Assembly (NCBI RefSeq): GCF_025369935.1
Contig: NZ_CP104467.1
Span: forward strand, 3,107,001-3,171,000
Direction of reading: 5' to 3'
Length of the DNA: 64,000 nt
From: Paenibacillus andongensis
Lineage (GTDB): Bacteria > Bacillota > Bacilli > Paenibacillales > NBRC-103111
In this document: positions 25,177 through 34,471 of the stretch, piece by piece
How positions within the stretch are numbered: position 1 is the first letter of the stretch
Layout of the letters: every line of letters starts with the position of its first letter
Notes under the pieces: model-generated
The model's database searches: none
What the model was told of the DNA's origin: nothing
What the model saw: the letters and a program-made list of their open reading frames with translations, nothing else
Position numbers and translations under genes: made by a program

Positions 25177-26714
25177 GCGGAATGAAAACAGTTCATAGCG
25201 AGGGTGAGGAACGTTACTCTACGCTGGTCAACAATGCTGCTGCTGTAAGAGCGATTTGTTCGGCAGTCGAGGGGACGCTTGGACCCAAGGGTCTCGATAC
25301 CATGTTGGTTGGCGGGCAGGGTGAAGTTATCATTACCAATGATGGCGTAACTATTTTGGAAAAAATGGACGTCACCCATCCCGCGGCCAGGTTGATGATT
25401 CAGGTCGCACGCAGCCAGCAACGCCAAATCGGCGACGGGACAACGACGGCAACGGTTCTTGCCGGAGCATTAGTGCAAGAAGGCGTCGCTCAGGTGACGC
25501 GCGGCGTACCGGTTGCGAAGGTCGTCAGCGGTATGCTGCAAGGCATCGAGCTGGCGGTCACGAGCTTACAGAACCGCAGCCGCGCGATTGTCGGCTTAGA
25601 TGATAGCGCGCTGAAGCGCATTGCTATCACAGCCGGCAGGGAGCAAGCGGATATCGCAAAGCTCATCGTTCAGGCAGCCGAAGCGGTCGGCGAGGCGAAG
25701 CTTCGCGAAGACGGCTATCGCTTCGCGGACAGCGTGCTCGCCCACGAAGAAGCGAGCAGCGAGGTATGGACCGGCATTCTGCTGAATCAGAAGCCGATGA
25801 ACCTGCATCTGGAGCATGAGCAGCGAGATGCTCGAATCCTCGTGCTGCATGATGCCTTGGAGCCTGAGGCGGTCAGCGAAGAAGCGCTGGTTACCGAGGC
25901 AGGCTTCCAGCGCTACATGCAGCTGCGGGAGCAGTTCCGCAGCAGCTTAGGCTTGCTGCTGGAGCTTGGCGTCGGTCTGATCGCATCAGACCGCGGGGTT
26001 GACCCCGAGGCGGAGCAGTTCTGCTCCGACCATGGCATTCTCGTGCTGCAGCGGCTGTCCCGCAGGGACATGCAGCTGCTCAGCGAGCATACCGGCGCTA
26101 GGCCGGTGCGGCGCACGGCACTGCGCAAGAGCGCGCCGGAGCTCGGCGCCGCCCTCGGGCACGCGGGCTATGCCGCGTACGACGAGCGGCTGGAGCGCGT
26201 GCGCGTAGCGCAAGGTCACGGGCAGCAGCACGTGACCGTGATCGTTGGCGCCGCGACACGCGAAGCGGCGCATGAGCGCTCGCGCATCGCGAAGGACGCA
26301 GCGTCAGCCGTTCAAGCCGCCGTCCGCGGCGGGTACTTGCCCGGAGGCGGCGCCGCGGAGATGGCGGTCGCCCATGATCTCGAGCGTGTCCGCGAGACGA
26401 TGAAGGGCATGGAAGGCTTCGGTGTTGCCGCTGTCGCAGGGGCACTTCGCAAGCCGGTGGCCCAGATTGTCGTCAATGCGGGGTACAATCCGCTCGAGAA
26501 GGTTGAAGAGCTGAAAGCCGCACAGATTGCAATGGAAACCGACAGTCTCGGTATCGATTGCGATACCGGACAAGTGACTGACTTCTTAGAAGCAGGCATT
26601 GTGGATCCAGCTGATGTGAAAATTCACGCACTGCAAGCGGCTGGAGAAGTCGCTGCCGCTGTGCTGCGTATTCATACGGTTATTAAGATGAAGCAGCCTT
26701 TTGAAGAAGCCTAA
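25173..26714 (+). CDS. Archaeal-type (group III) chaperonin inside the dnaK operon
   Basis: 513-residue chaperonin of the thermosome/TCP-1 type, not GroEL. Diagnostic stretches: GTLGPKGLDTMLVG and ITNDGVTILEKMDVTHPAAR in the equatorial domain, the ATPase motif GDGTTTATVLAG, GGYLPGGGAAEMAVA, and the C-terminal NAGYNPLEKVEEL and LEAGIVDPADVKIHALQAA. The order matches the thermosome from end to end. Bacterial proteins of this kind, described in Carboxydothermus and some other Firmicutes and called group III, are also found with dnaK genes. They fold proteins inside a double ring with a built-in lid. B. subtilis has no such gene here. ATG 25173 overlaps the hrcA stop. The body of the gene (about 25400-26500) is clearly richer in GC than hrcA and grpE. 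Confidence 0.9.
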   Translation: MSGMKTVHSEGEERYSTLVNNAAAVRAICSAVEGTLGPKGLDTMLVGGQGEVIITNDGVTILEKMDVTHPAARLMIQVARSQQRQIGDGTTTATVLAGALVQEGVAQVTRGVPVAKVVSGMLQGIELAVTSLQNRSRAIVGLDDSALKRIAITAGREQADIAKLIVQAAEAVGEAKLREDGYRFADSVLAHEEASSEVWTGILLNQKPMNLHLEHEQRDARILVLHDALEPEAVSEEALVTEAGFQRYMQLREQFRSSLGLLLELGVGLIASDRGVDPEAEQFCSDHGILVLQRLSRRDMQLLSEHTGARPVRRTALRKSAPELGAALGHAGYAAYDERLERVRVAQGHGQQHVTVIVGAATREAAHERSRIAKDAASAVQAAVRGGYLPGGGAAEMAVAHDLERVRETMKGMEGFGVAAVAGALRKPVAQIVVNAGYNPLEKVEELKAAQIAMETDSLGIDCDTGQVTDFLEAGIVDPADVKIHALQAAGEVAAAVLRIHTVIKMKQPFEEA

Positions 26715-26774
26715 AGATGGGCAAACTGACGTCAGAGAGATTATGATGTATTATTTTTAGGAGGTGAAGGACAA

Positions 26775-27359
26775 TTGAGTACTGGAGATAACAAAACAGC
26801 CGAGCAAGACGTGAACACTACATACGCAGCCGAAGGCGAACAAGCCGCTGAACAGCAAGAAGCGGTAGACCAAGATTCGCAAGCGGAGGTTTCTGAAGAA
26901 ACCAAAGAAGTAAGCGAGTTGGAAACGGCGCGTGTGCAAGCAGAAGAAAACTATCAGCGTTTATTACGCGTTCAAGCGGACTTCGACAACTTCCGACGCC
27001 GCGCTAGAGCGGAGAAAGAAGATTTCGCGAAATACGCTTCGCTTAAATTGATTGAACAGCTTTTACCGATTGTAGATAACTTCGATCGCGCGCTGTCTTC
27101 AAGCAAAGAGACGAAGGATTTCGACGCTTTGGTGAAAGGCTTGGATATGACGTATCGCGGTATCGATCAACTGCTAACAGCAGAAGGACTTAAACCGATC
27201 GATTCTGTAGGTCAACCGTTCAATCCTGAATTCCACCAAGCGGTTATGCAGGTTGAATCCGAGGAACACGAAGAAGGTATCGTGGTAGAAGAACTGCAAA
27301 AAGGCTACATTCTCAAAGATAAAGTCATCCGACCAGCTATGGTCAAAGTTAGCGTGTAA
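26775..27359 (+). CDS. grpE: GrpE, nucleotide exchange factor for DnaK
   Basis: Releases ADP from DnaK, resetting the chaperone cycle. Residues 1-50 are acidic and Gln/Glu-rich with no fold; 50-90 form the long coiled-coil dimer helix ([32 protein letters not shown]), followed by the four-helix bundle and the C-terminal beta-wing with [13 protein letters not shown] and [11 protein letters not shown]. 194 residues. TTG start at 26775 is preceded by TAGGAGGTGAAGG. Third gene of the CIRCE operon. Confidence 0.97.
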   Translation: MSTGDNKTAEQDVNTTYAAEGEQAAEQQEAVDQDSQAEVSEETKEVSELETARVQAEENYQRLLRVQADFDNFRRRARAEKEDFAKYASLKLIEQLLPIVDNFDRALSSSKETKDFDALVKGLDMTYRGIDQLLTAEGLKPIDSVGQPFNPEFHQAVMQVESEEHEEGIVVEELQKGYILKDKVIRPAMVKVSV

Positions 27360-27426
27360 GAGATCTTATTTTTCTCAACTTCAAATAAACGAAATGTTCC
27401 ATAGGAGCAAAAGGAGGCAGCTTTAC

Positions 27427-29265
27427 ATGAGTAAAGTAATTGGTATTGACTTAGGTACAACAAATTCTTGCGTTGCCGTAATGGAAGGCGGCGAAGCCGT
27501 CGTAATTCCTAACCCGGAGGGTAACCGTACAACCCCTTCTGTAGTTGGTTTTAAGAAAGATGGCGAGCGCGTTGTTGGTGAAACAGCAAAGCGTCAAGCC
27601 ATCACAAACCCAGACAAAACAATTAGCTCGATCAAACGTCACATTGGTACTAACCACAAAGAACACATCGATGGCAAAGACTACACGCCACAAGAAATCT
27701 CAGCGATTATTCTGCAAAAGCTGAAAGCTGATGCTGAAGCTTACCTTGGTCAAACCGTAACACAAGCCGTTATTACGGTTCCAGCTTATTTCAATGACAG
27801 CCAACGTCAAGCTACAAAAGATGCTGGTAAAATTGCCGGTCTTGAAGTTCTTCGTATCGTCAATGAACCAACTGCAGCAGCTCTAGCTTACGGTTTGGAA
27901 AAAACAGAAGATCAAACAATTCTCGTTTATGACCTTGGTGGCGGTACATTTGACGTATCTATCCTTGAATTAGGCGATGGTTTCTTTGAAGTTAAAGCGA
28001 CAAGTGGAGACAACAAGCTTGGCGGCGACGACTTCGACCAAGTCATCATCGATTACCTCGTAGCTGAATTCAAAAAAGAGCAAGGCATCGACCTTTCCAA
28101 AGATAAAGCAGCGGTACAACGTTTGAAAGATGCAGCTGAAAAAGCGAAAAAAGAGCTTTCCGGCGTTCTGACAACAACGGTTTCCCTGCCGTTCATTACT
28201 GTAGCTGACGGCGTTCCTCAGCATTTGGAGTTGAACCTAACTCGTGCGAAGTTCGAAGAGCTTTCCGCTCATCTTGTTGAAAGAACACTTGGACCAACTC
28301 GTCAAGCACTGCAAGATTCCGGTTTGTCTACTAGCCAAATCGACAAAGTTGTTCTTGTCGGTGGATCCACGCGTATCCCAGCGGTTGTTGATGCTATCAA
28401 AAAATTGACGGGTAAAGAGCCTCATAAAGGCGTTAACCCAGATGAAGTTGTTGCTCTTGGCGCTGCTGTTCAAGCGGGCGTATTGACAGGTGAAGTGAAA
28501 GACGTCGTACTTCTTGACGTAACTCCTCTTTCCCTGGGTATCGAAACAGCGGGTGGCGTATTCACGAAAATGATCGACCGTAATACAACGATCCCTACAA
28601 CGAAATCACAAGTGTACTCCACTTACGCAGATAACCAAACTAGCGTTGAGATTCACGTACTTCAAGGTGAGCGTTCGATGGCTAGCGGGAACAAAACACT
28701 TGGCCGTTTCATGCTTGGTGATATTCCTCCGGCTCCACGCGGCGTTCCACAAATCGAAGTTAGCTTTGACATCGATGCGAACGGTATCGTTAACGTGTCT
28801 GCTCTCGATAAAGGTACAGGTAAAAGCCAAAAAATCACCATCACTTCTTCCAGCGGCTTAAGCGATGCGGAAGTTGAACAAATGGTGAAAGACGCGGAAG
28901 CTCATGCCGAAGAAGACCGTATCCGTAAAGAGCTTGTAGAAGCTCGCAACGAAGCGGATCAATTGGTATATTCCGTTGACAAAACGATCAAAGATCTTGG
29001 TGACAAAGTAGACCAAGGCGAGATCGACAAAGCGAATGCTGCGAAAGAGAAAGTGACAGCTGCTCTAGCTGGAAACGAACTCGAAGCGATCAAAAAAGCA
29101 ACAGAAGAGTTGACTGAAGTTATTCAACAACTTTCCGTGAAATTGTATGAGCAAGCTTCTGCTGCACAAGGTGCTGAAGGCGCGGCTGGCGCTGGCGAAG
29201 CCCCTAAAGGCAGAGAAAATGTTGTCGACGCTGACTACGAAGTTGTTGACGAACCTAAAAAATAA
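27427..29265 (+). CDS. dnaK: DnaK, Hsp70 chaperone
   Basis: ATP-dependent chaperone for newly made and stress-damaged proteins. The nucleotide-binding domain has [24 protein letters not shown] and [12 protein letters not shown]; the substrate domain begins after [14 protein letters not shown] and is followed by a helical lid ending in [14 protein letters not shown]. 612 residues (B. subtilis 611). The start at 27427 is supported by AAAAGGAGG; the frame remains open upstream to 27394 without a ribosome site. Fourth gene of the operon; a strong hairpin separates it from dnaJ. Codon use is highly biased, as expected for an abundant protein. Confidence 0.99.
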   Translation: MSKVIGIDLGTTNSCVAVMEGGEAVVIPNPEGNRTTPSVVGFKKDGERVVGETAKRQAITNPDKTISSIKRHIGTNHKEHIDGKDYTPQEISAIILQKLKADAEAYLGQTVTQAVITVPAYFNDSQRQATKDAGKIAGLEVLRIVNEPTAAALAYGLEKTEDQTILVYDLGGGTFDVSILELGDGFFEVKATSGDNKLGGDDFDQVIIDYLVAEFKKEQGIDLSKDKAAVQRLKDAAEKAKKELSGVLTTTVSLPFITVADGVPQHLELNLTRAKFEELSAHLVERTLGPTRQALQDSGLSTSQIDKVVLVGGSTRIPAVVDAIKKLTGKEPHKGVNPDEVVALGAAVQAGVLTGEVKDVVLLDVTPLSLGIETAGGVFTKMIDRNTTIPTTKSQVYSTYADNQTSVEIHVLQGERSMASGNKTLGRFMLGDIPPAPRGVPQIEVSFDIDANGIVNVSALDKGTGKSQKITITSSSGLSDAEVEQMVKDAEAHAEEDRIRKELVEARNEADQLVYSVDKTIKDLGDKVDQGEIDKANAAKEKVTAALAGNELEAIKKATEELTEVIQQLSVKLYEQASAAQGAEGAAGAGEAPKGRENVVDADYEVVDEPKK

Positions 29266-29344
29266 TCATATCCTATTGAGATGAAGTTTAAAAAGTTGAC
29301 TTTGAAAGCCATTTTTTAAACACTTATTTGAATGAAAACGTATG

Positions 29345-29386
29345 AGTCAAAGCCAACAGGAGGTTCTCCGTGGCTTTGACTTTCCG
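29345..29386 (+). terminator. Large hairpin between dnaK and dnaJ
   Basis: Arms AGTCAAAGCCA (29345-29355) and TGGCTTTGACT (29371-29381), with an inner stem GGAG-GTT-CTCC. No T run beyond TTTCC, so it may be a partial terminator lowering dnaJ expression or an mRNA-stabilising 3' structure for dnaK. Confidence 0.65.
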
Positions 29387-29415
29387 TTTGTAGTCTTGAA
29401 CATGGGAGTGGAACA

Positions 29416-30531
29416 ATGAGTAAACGTGATTATTATGAGGTGCTTGGGCTAGGCAAAGATGCATCGCAAGATGAAATTAAGAAGGCTTACCGTAAAATGG
29501 CTCGTCAGTATCACCCTGACGTGAACAAAGCCGCAGATGCGGAAGATAAATTCAAAGAAGCGAAAGACGCATATGATGTTTTGAGCGATGATCAGAAAAA
29601 AGCCCAATATGATCGCTTTGGTCATGTAGATCCTAACCAAGGTATGGGCGGCCAAGACTTCAGCGGCGGCTTTGGGGATATTTTTGATATGTTCTTTGGC
29701 GGTGGCGGCGGTGGAAATCGTCGTAATCCGAATGCTCCGCAGCGCGGGAACGATTTGCAATACACAATGACGATTGAGTTCAAAGAAGCGATTTTCGGGA
29801 AAGAGACCGATATCCATATTCCTCGAACTGAAAATTGTGATACGTGTAACGGATCAGGTGCTAAGCCAGGTACGAAGCCGGAAACTTGCGGCGGTTGTCA
29901 AGGCAGCGGGCAGCAGGAAGTCGTACAGAATACAGCGTTTGGCCGTATTGTTAACCGTCGTGTATGTACGGTTTGTAATGGTCAAGGGAAAATCATCAAA
30001 GAAAAATGCGGAACGTGTCATGGCGCTGGCAAGGTGAAAAAACAGCGTACCATTCACATCAAGATTCCTGCTGGTGTTGATGATGGCGCACAATTGCGTG
30101 TCTCCGGCGAAGGTGAAGGCGGAACTCGCGGAGGCCCTGCGGGCGACCTTTACGTCGTTATTCGTGTGAAAACACACGAATTCTTCGAACGTGAAGGCAA
30201 TGACGTTTACTGTGAAGTTCCATTAACCTTCATGCAGGCAGCGTTAGGTGATGAGATCGAGATTCCAACGTTAACTGAAAAGGTTAAACTCAAAATTCCT
30301 GCAGGTACGCAGACCGATACGTATTTCCGCTTAAAAGGTAAAGGAGTTCCTCACCTTCGCGGATTCGGTCAAGGGGATCAGCACGTGAAAGTGATCGTGA
30401 TGACGCCGACGAACCTGAGCGAAGAACAAAAAGATTTGCTCCGTCAATTCGGTAAACAAAGCGGCGAGAATACGCACGAGCAGAATCAGTCCATTTTCGA
30501 GCGTATGAAAAGAGCTTTCTTAGGCGATTAG
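29416..30531 (+). CDS. dnaJ: DnaJ, Hsp40 co-chaperone
   Basis: Delivers substrates to DnaK and stimulates its ATPase. J domain at residues 1-70 with the HPD motif in RQYHPDVNK; a Gly/Phe-rich linker ([17 protein letters not shown]); a zinc domain with four CxxCxGxG repeats ([32 protein letters not shown]); and two C-terminal beta domains. 371 residues. ATG 29416 follows GGGAGTGG. Last gene of the heat-shock operon. In B. subtilis prmA follows; here about 6.4 kb of other genes intervene. Confidence 0.98.
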   Translation: MSKRDYYEVLGLGKDASQDEIKKAYRKMARQYHPDVNKAADAEDKFKEAKDAYDVLSDDQKKAQYDRFGHVDPNQGMGGQDFSGGFGDIFDMFFGGGGGGNRRNPNAPQRGNDLQYTMTIEFKEAIFGKETDIHIPRTENCDTCNGSGAKPGTKPETCGGCQGSGQQEVVQNTAFGRIVNRRVCTVCNGQGKIIKEKCGTCHGAGKVKKQRTIHIKIPAGVDDGAQLRVSGEGEGGTRGGPAGDLYVVIRVKTHEFFEREGNDVYCEVPLTFMQAALGDEIEIPTLTEKVKLKIPAGTQTDTYFRLKGKGVPHLRGFGQGDQHVKVIVMTPTNLSEEQKDLLRQFGKQSGENTHEQNQSIFERMKRAFLGD

Positions 30532-30550
30532 TATTTTAAAAGAATATGGA

Positions 30551-30617
30551 AACACTCCACTGGGAGATTTTAGCAGATCACAATCTGTTAAAAGCATCTG
30601 GTGGAGTGTTTTTATTT
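30551..30617 (+). terminator. Terminator of the heat-shock operon
   Basis: Arms AACACTCCAC and GTGGAGTGTT followed by TTTATTTT, with a further inner hairpin. Confidence 0.85.
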
Positions 30618-30750
30618 TGTGTTGTTTTGTTAACATTTAGCAAATAATTAATTGAATATTTTACATAGCGCAGATGTTTCTATAACCTCCTCTTAATCTC
30701 TAATTCTTATACTAGGTTAGGTGAGATACTATTTTTGGAGGGAATACAAC

Positions 30751-32487
30751 TTGAAAAAAAGTCTAAAACAAATCATGGGTTCCGGTTTAAGCATTTCTTT
30801 ATTGGCAGTAAGCGTAGCGGGGGCGGCATCGGCTGCTGATACTACAACTACAACGCCTGCAACACCTACGACAACGGCGCAATCCAAGAATTTGATTGTC
30901 CTTATCGGCGACGGCATGGGTCCGGCAGAAGTAACGGCAGCAAGGTATTACTCCAAAAAGTTTTTAAATAAAGATCGTTTAGAGCTGGATGGCGGTTATT
31001 ATGTGGGGAAAGCAACGACTTATTCGCAAGCAGGCCCTTACACATCAGAATCCGGAGCGGTAACTGACTCAGCAGCTGCAGGAACTGCCTTCTCGACAGG
31101 AAATAAAACGTACAATAATGCGATCAGCGTGTCAAACGGTGATGTTGCGAAGCCATTTGGTTCAGTTGTTGAAGCAGCTATTAAGCAAGGGAAAGCAACT
31201 GGTTTAGTAACAACAGATAGTATTGTTGGAGCAACACCAGCTGTGTGGGCTTCCCACGTTCGTCAACGCAGCAATCAAAATGCCATTGCTTCCCAGTACC
31301 TGACTAGCGGTGTGAATGTATTCTTTGGTGGTGGTAAAACAAACTTCATTACGAAGGATGAGAAAGGTAAGCGTACCGACAAAAACATCATTCCTGAGTT
31401 TGAAGCGAAAGGCTATAAAACAGCTTATGATAAAGCTGGATTAGATGCAATTCCTGCAACTGCTGGTAATGCTCTTGGACTTTTTGCACTTAATGAAATT
31501 CCTTATGTGCTTGATCGTGATGATAAAACGCCTAACTTGCCACAATTGACTCAAAAAGCACTCGATATTTTATCCCAAAATAAAAATGGTTTCGTGCTGA
31601 TGGTAGAACAAGGCCGTATCGATCATGCTGGTCATGCGAATGATCTTCCTGCCAATATTCAAGAGACGCTCGAGCTTGACGCTACTTTCAAAACATTAGT
31701 TGATTTCGCAAAAAAAGACGGCAATACATCCGTTGTTGTAACGGCTGACCATGAAACAGGTGGTTTGTCCCTTGCTAGAGACAACGTTTATGAACTGAAT
31801 GTGGATCTATTTAATAAAGAAAAACATTCCTATGAGTATTTGGACGCGATTTTGAAAACAGCACAAACGGCTGAAGATGTTCGTAAAATTGTTGCGGATA
31901 ACATAGGTTTCATGGATTTGTCCGATGACGAAGTTGCCCTTATTCTTAAAGGCGACGGTTCATCTTACGGTCGCGGCGGCGGTTACAACGCAGTTGTTTC
32001 CAAACGTCTGGCTGTTGGCTGGACAGGGCATGGCCATACTGGTGTTGACGTAGGCGTATGGGCTTACGGTCCGATCGCTTCCCTTGTAAAAGGCGATATC
32101 GATAACACGGACGTTGCCAAAAGTGGCGCTAAAGTGATTGGTGCTGATCTGACTGCAGCGACGAAAGAACTGCAAGATAAATATTTATACCCGCTTTTCA
32201 AAGTAACTCGTGATAATAAAACATTGTTTACAGCAAGATCCCTTGCTGAATCATTAGACATCAAAGTAACTTGGGACGAGAAAACGAAAACGGTTGTTCT
32301 TGCTAAAGATAGTCAGCAAATATCGGTTCTAGTTGAAACTGGCGCCATTACCGAAAATGGTGCAGCAAGCGCATTGGTAGGCAATGTGGACAATGGTAAG
32401 TTGTATCTGCCTTTAGAAGCATTCAATAAGTTGACAGGCAAAAGCTTTACATGGGATTCCGCTAGCGAGCGAATTTTGAAAAACTAG
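30751..32487 (+). CDS. Secreted alkaline phosphatase with C-terminal copper-amine-oxidase-like domain
   Basis: Exported phosphomonoesterase that frees phosphate from organic esters. Signal peptide KKSLKQIMGSGLSISLL...AGAASA at residues 1-28, then a Thr-rich stretch. Catalytic features: metal motif LIGDGMGPAEV, nucleophile serine in VTDSAAAGTAFSTG, TADHETGG, and GWTGHGHTGVDVG. The last 90 residues (LFTARSLAESLDIKVTWDEK, YLPLEAFNKLTG) look like the copper-amine-oxidase N-terminal-like domain often appended to secreted Paenibacillus proteins. 578 residues. TTG 30751 with GGAGGG upstream gives a normal signal peptide; an open extension to 30721 does not. A TTAACA upstream (about 30630) hints at PhoP control, but no full Pho box was established. 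Confidence 0.9.
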   Translation: MKKSLKQIMGSGLSISLLAVSVAGAASAADTTTTTPATPTTTAQSKNLIVLIGDGMGPAEVTAARYYSKKFLNKDRLELDGGYYVGKATTYSQAGPYTSESGAVTDSAAAGTAFSTGNKTYNNAISVSNGDVAKPFGSVVEAAIKQGKATGLVTTDSIVGATPAVWASHVRQRSNQNAIASQYLTSGVNVFFGGGKTNFITKDEKGKRTDKNIIPEFEAKGYKTAYDKAGLDAIPATAGNALGLFALNEIPYVLDRDDKTPNLPQLTQKALDILSQNKNGFVLMVEQGRIDHAGHANDLPANIQETLELDATFKTLVDFAKKDGNTSVVVTADHETGGLSLARDNVYELNVDLFNKEKHSYEYLDAILKTAQTAEDVRKIVADNIGFMDLSDDEVALILKGDGSSYGRGGGYNAVVSKRLAVGWTGHGHTGVDVGVWAYGPIASLVKGDIDNTDVAKSGAKVIGADLTAATKELQDKYLYPLFKVTRDNKTLFTARSLAESLDIKVTWDEKTKTVVLAKDSQQISVLVETGAITENGAASALVGNVDNGKLYLPLEAFNKLTGKSFTWDSASERILKN

Positions 32488-32505
32488 CAGATCAGGTAAA
32501 AGAAT

Positions 32506-32546
32506 GGACAGGGGATAACACTACCCTTGTCCTCTTTTCCTATTTT
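32506..32546 (+). terminator. Terminator after the alkaline phosphatase gene
   Basis: Arms GGACAGGG and CCCTTGTCC (one bulge), followed by TCTTTTCCTATTTT. Confidence 0.65.
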
Positions 32547-32572
32547 AGACCAATGGAACTTGGAGGACAGTT

Positions 32573-33250
32573 ATGATCGAGATAAAGGGGATATCTAAGT
32601 CTTTTACAATTCACGGAAAAAGCTTGCCCATTTTGAGTGTTTCTAAGTGGCAGGTCCAGCAAGGGGATAGATTAGCTCTACTAGGGCCAAGTGGAAGTGG
32701 GAAAAGCACGCTGCTGCATTTGCTCAGCGGTGTGATGCAGCCTGATCAAGGTGAAATTTGGGTAAGCGGTCTGCCGCTCCATACGTATTCGGAAAGCAAA
32801 CGAGATCGTTATAGAGCCGATCATGTAGGCTACATTTTTCAAGATTTTCACTTGATTTCATCTTTAACTGCCAAACAAAATGTGGAACTTATTGTTCCAC
32901 AAGACTGGACGAAGAAGCAGACCAAAGATCAGGTAGACTATTGGTTTGAACGAGTCGGACTGAAGGATCGTCAGCATCATCTGCCTTCCGAACTCTCTCG
33001 CGGTCAGCAGCAAAGGGCTGCGATAATACGCGCCATCATAGCGAAGCCGCAGCTTATATTGGCTGATGAGCCTACAGGCAGCCTGGATTGGGAAACTGCG
33101 GGAGATATCATGTCCCTGCTGCTGGATATATGTGAAGCGGAAAAGCTGACATTGTTGACCGTCACGCATGATTTGCATTTAGCAGATATGTATCCTACAC
33201 GGGTTCATATTCAGGATATCAATGAACTTCCGAGGAGAGAAGCGGTATGA
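32573..33250 (+). CDS. ABC transporter ATP-binding protein (MacB/LolD type)
   Basis: Cytoplasmic ATPase of a MacB-like transporter. Walker A GPSGSGKST, Q-loop in YIFQDFHLI, signature LSRGQQQR (usually LSGGQQQR), Walker B LILADEPTGSLD, switch histidine in TVTHDLHLA. 225 residues. ATG 32573 follows TTGGAGGAC. It overlaps the permease gene by 4 bases, so the two are coupled. The three-gene order (ATPase, FtsX-like permease with His/Asp loop, lipoprotein) resembles zinc-starvation operons of proteobacteria such as Pseudomonas PA4063-PA4066; that comparison is from memory and not tested. Confidence 0.9.
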   Translation: MIEIKGISKSFTIHGKSLPILSVSKWQVQQGDRLALLGPSGSGKSTLLHLLSGVMQPDQGEIWVSGLPLHTYSESKRDRYRADHVGYIFQDFHLISSLTAKQNVELIVPQDWTKKQTKDQVDYWFERVGLKDRQHHLPSELSRGQQQRAAIIRAIIAKPQLILADEPTGSLDWETAGDIMSLLLDICEAEKLTLLTVTHDLHLADMYPTRVHIQDINELPRREAV

Positions 33251-34461
33251 AATTAATCACCTTATTGTGGCATAATGTTCTTCACCGCAAAACGCTTTCT
33301 CTTCTCACGATTTTCTCCGTTGCTGTGACGGTCGCTCTTGTTGTCTTCCTACTTCTTTGTAGTAATGGGATTGAACAAGGCGCGGAGAAAGGATATGGTC
33401 CTTTTGAAGTGACGATTGGCGCAAAGGGAAGTGCCTCTCAGCTGGCTCTGAACACGTATTATCATATCGGCGCTCCGACAGGCAATGTTCCATATAAGCT
33501 GCTGGAAGATGTGCGCAAAGATGAGTTTGTTGATCGTGCTTACGCAATGACGACTGGTGATAACTATAACGGTTTTCCGATTGTCGGAATGGAACCCGAA
33601 TATTTCGTCACTCGCTATGGGGCCGATAAGCAAATGGCACAAGGGAAATTATACGATAAGCTTGGCGATACCATAGTTGGTGCAAATGTAGCTAATTCGC
33701 TAGGGCTTCATGTTGGAGATAAGTTTCAAGGCGCACATGGACTGGTTCAAGGTACTGATGACGATGAGGACGGGGATGCAGCGGATGAACATGATCACCA
33801 TCACAGTTTCACCTACACCGTTGTGGGCATTTTGCCTCCTCTGATGACTTCAGATGATCGAGCTGTCTTCACAACACTTGATTATGCATGGGCTGTTCAC
33901 GAGAGTCAGCAAGGGGATAACAAGGAAGTTACAACGATTTTGGTCAAACCAAAGTCACTGTTGGGTGCGCAGTCGATTAAAACGAAGTTCGGTCAAATTA
34001 GCAATGTTCAGGCGATCTATACAAGTAAAGCAGTTGCTGATGTCGTGAATGTTGTAGATAAAGGAACACAAGCGCTGAGTGTTGTAACTGTTATTTGCAT
34101 TTTGCTTGCCGCAGGTTCAATTTTGCTCTCTTTGATTGCCGCTGTAAATGAGCGTAAAAAAGATGTTGGTTTACTACGTCTCATTGGAAAATCAAAGAGA
34201 TTCATTTGGGTTTCTCTGATCGGTGAAGGAATTCTCTTGACCCTCATTGGACTGATATGCGGTATATTGGTAGGTCATGCCGGAGGATATTTAAGCCGCG
34301 AAGCTGTATTCGAATACTCAGGCTTACAAATTCAAACATGGCATTTCATGCCGGGGGAAGGTCTACTCGTCGTGGGAACTTTGTTGATCGGTGTTTTAGC
34401 GTCCGTAGGACCCGCAATTCAAGCTTATCGCGTGGACCCTTTACAATTATTTAAGTCTTGA
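33247..34461 (+). CDS. FtsX-like ABC permease with His/Asp-rich extracellular loop
   Basis: 404-residue MacB-type permease: one membrane helix at about residues 17-38, a large extracellular domain (40-270) and three C-terminal helices (about 275-300, 320-345, 370-392) ending in AIQAYRVDPLQLFKS, a typical FtsX-family end. Within the outer domain, residues about 174-190 read DDDEDGDAADEHDHHHS, a likely metal-binding loop. Transporters of this shape usually act on lipoproteins or envelope molecules by mechanotransmission rather than by classical import. The metal loop suggests a link to zinc or another transition metal. No Zur-type operator was seen upstream of the operon. Confidence 0.87.
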   Translation: MKLITLLWHNVLHRKTLSLLTIFSVAVTVALVVFLLLCSNGIEQGAEKGYGPFEVTIGAKGSASQLALNTYYHIGAPTGNVPYKLLEDVRKDEFVDRAYAMTTGDNYNGFPIVGMEPEYFVTRYGADKQMAQGKLYDKLGDTIVGANVANSLGLHVGDKFQGAHGLVQGTDDDEDGDAADEHDHHHSFTYTVVGILPPLMTSDDRAVFTTLDYAWAVHESQQGDNKEVTTILVKPKSLLGAQSIKTKFGQISNVQAIYTSKAVADVVNVVDKGTQALSVVTVICILLAAGSILLSLIAAVNERKKDVGLLRLIGKSKRFIWVSLIGEGILLTLIGLICGILVGHAGGYLSREAVFEYSGLQIQTWHFMPGEGLLVVGTLLIGVLASVGPAIQAYRVDPLQLFKS

Positions 34462-34471
34462 GGTGGTCAGT

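Noticed and set aside
25986..26445. Several long open frames on the minus strand and in another plus frame across the chaperonin gene
   Set aside because: They are composed of Arg/Ala/Pro-rich sequence typical of shadow frames in GC-rich coding DNA, have no ribosome sites, and lie wholly inside a gene with clear motifs.
30625..30670. Pho box before the alkaline phosphatase gene
   Set aside because: One good TTAACA is followed by poor matches at the 11-base spacing, so a PhoP site is possible but not supported.
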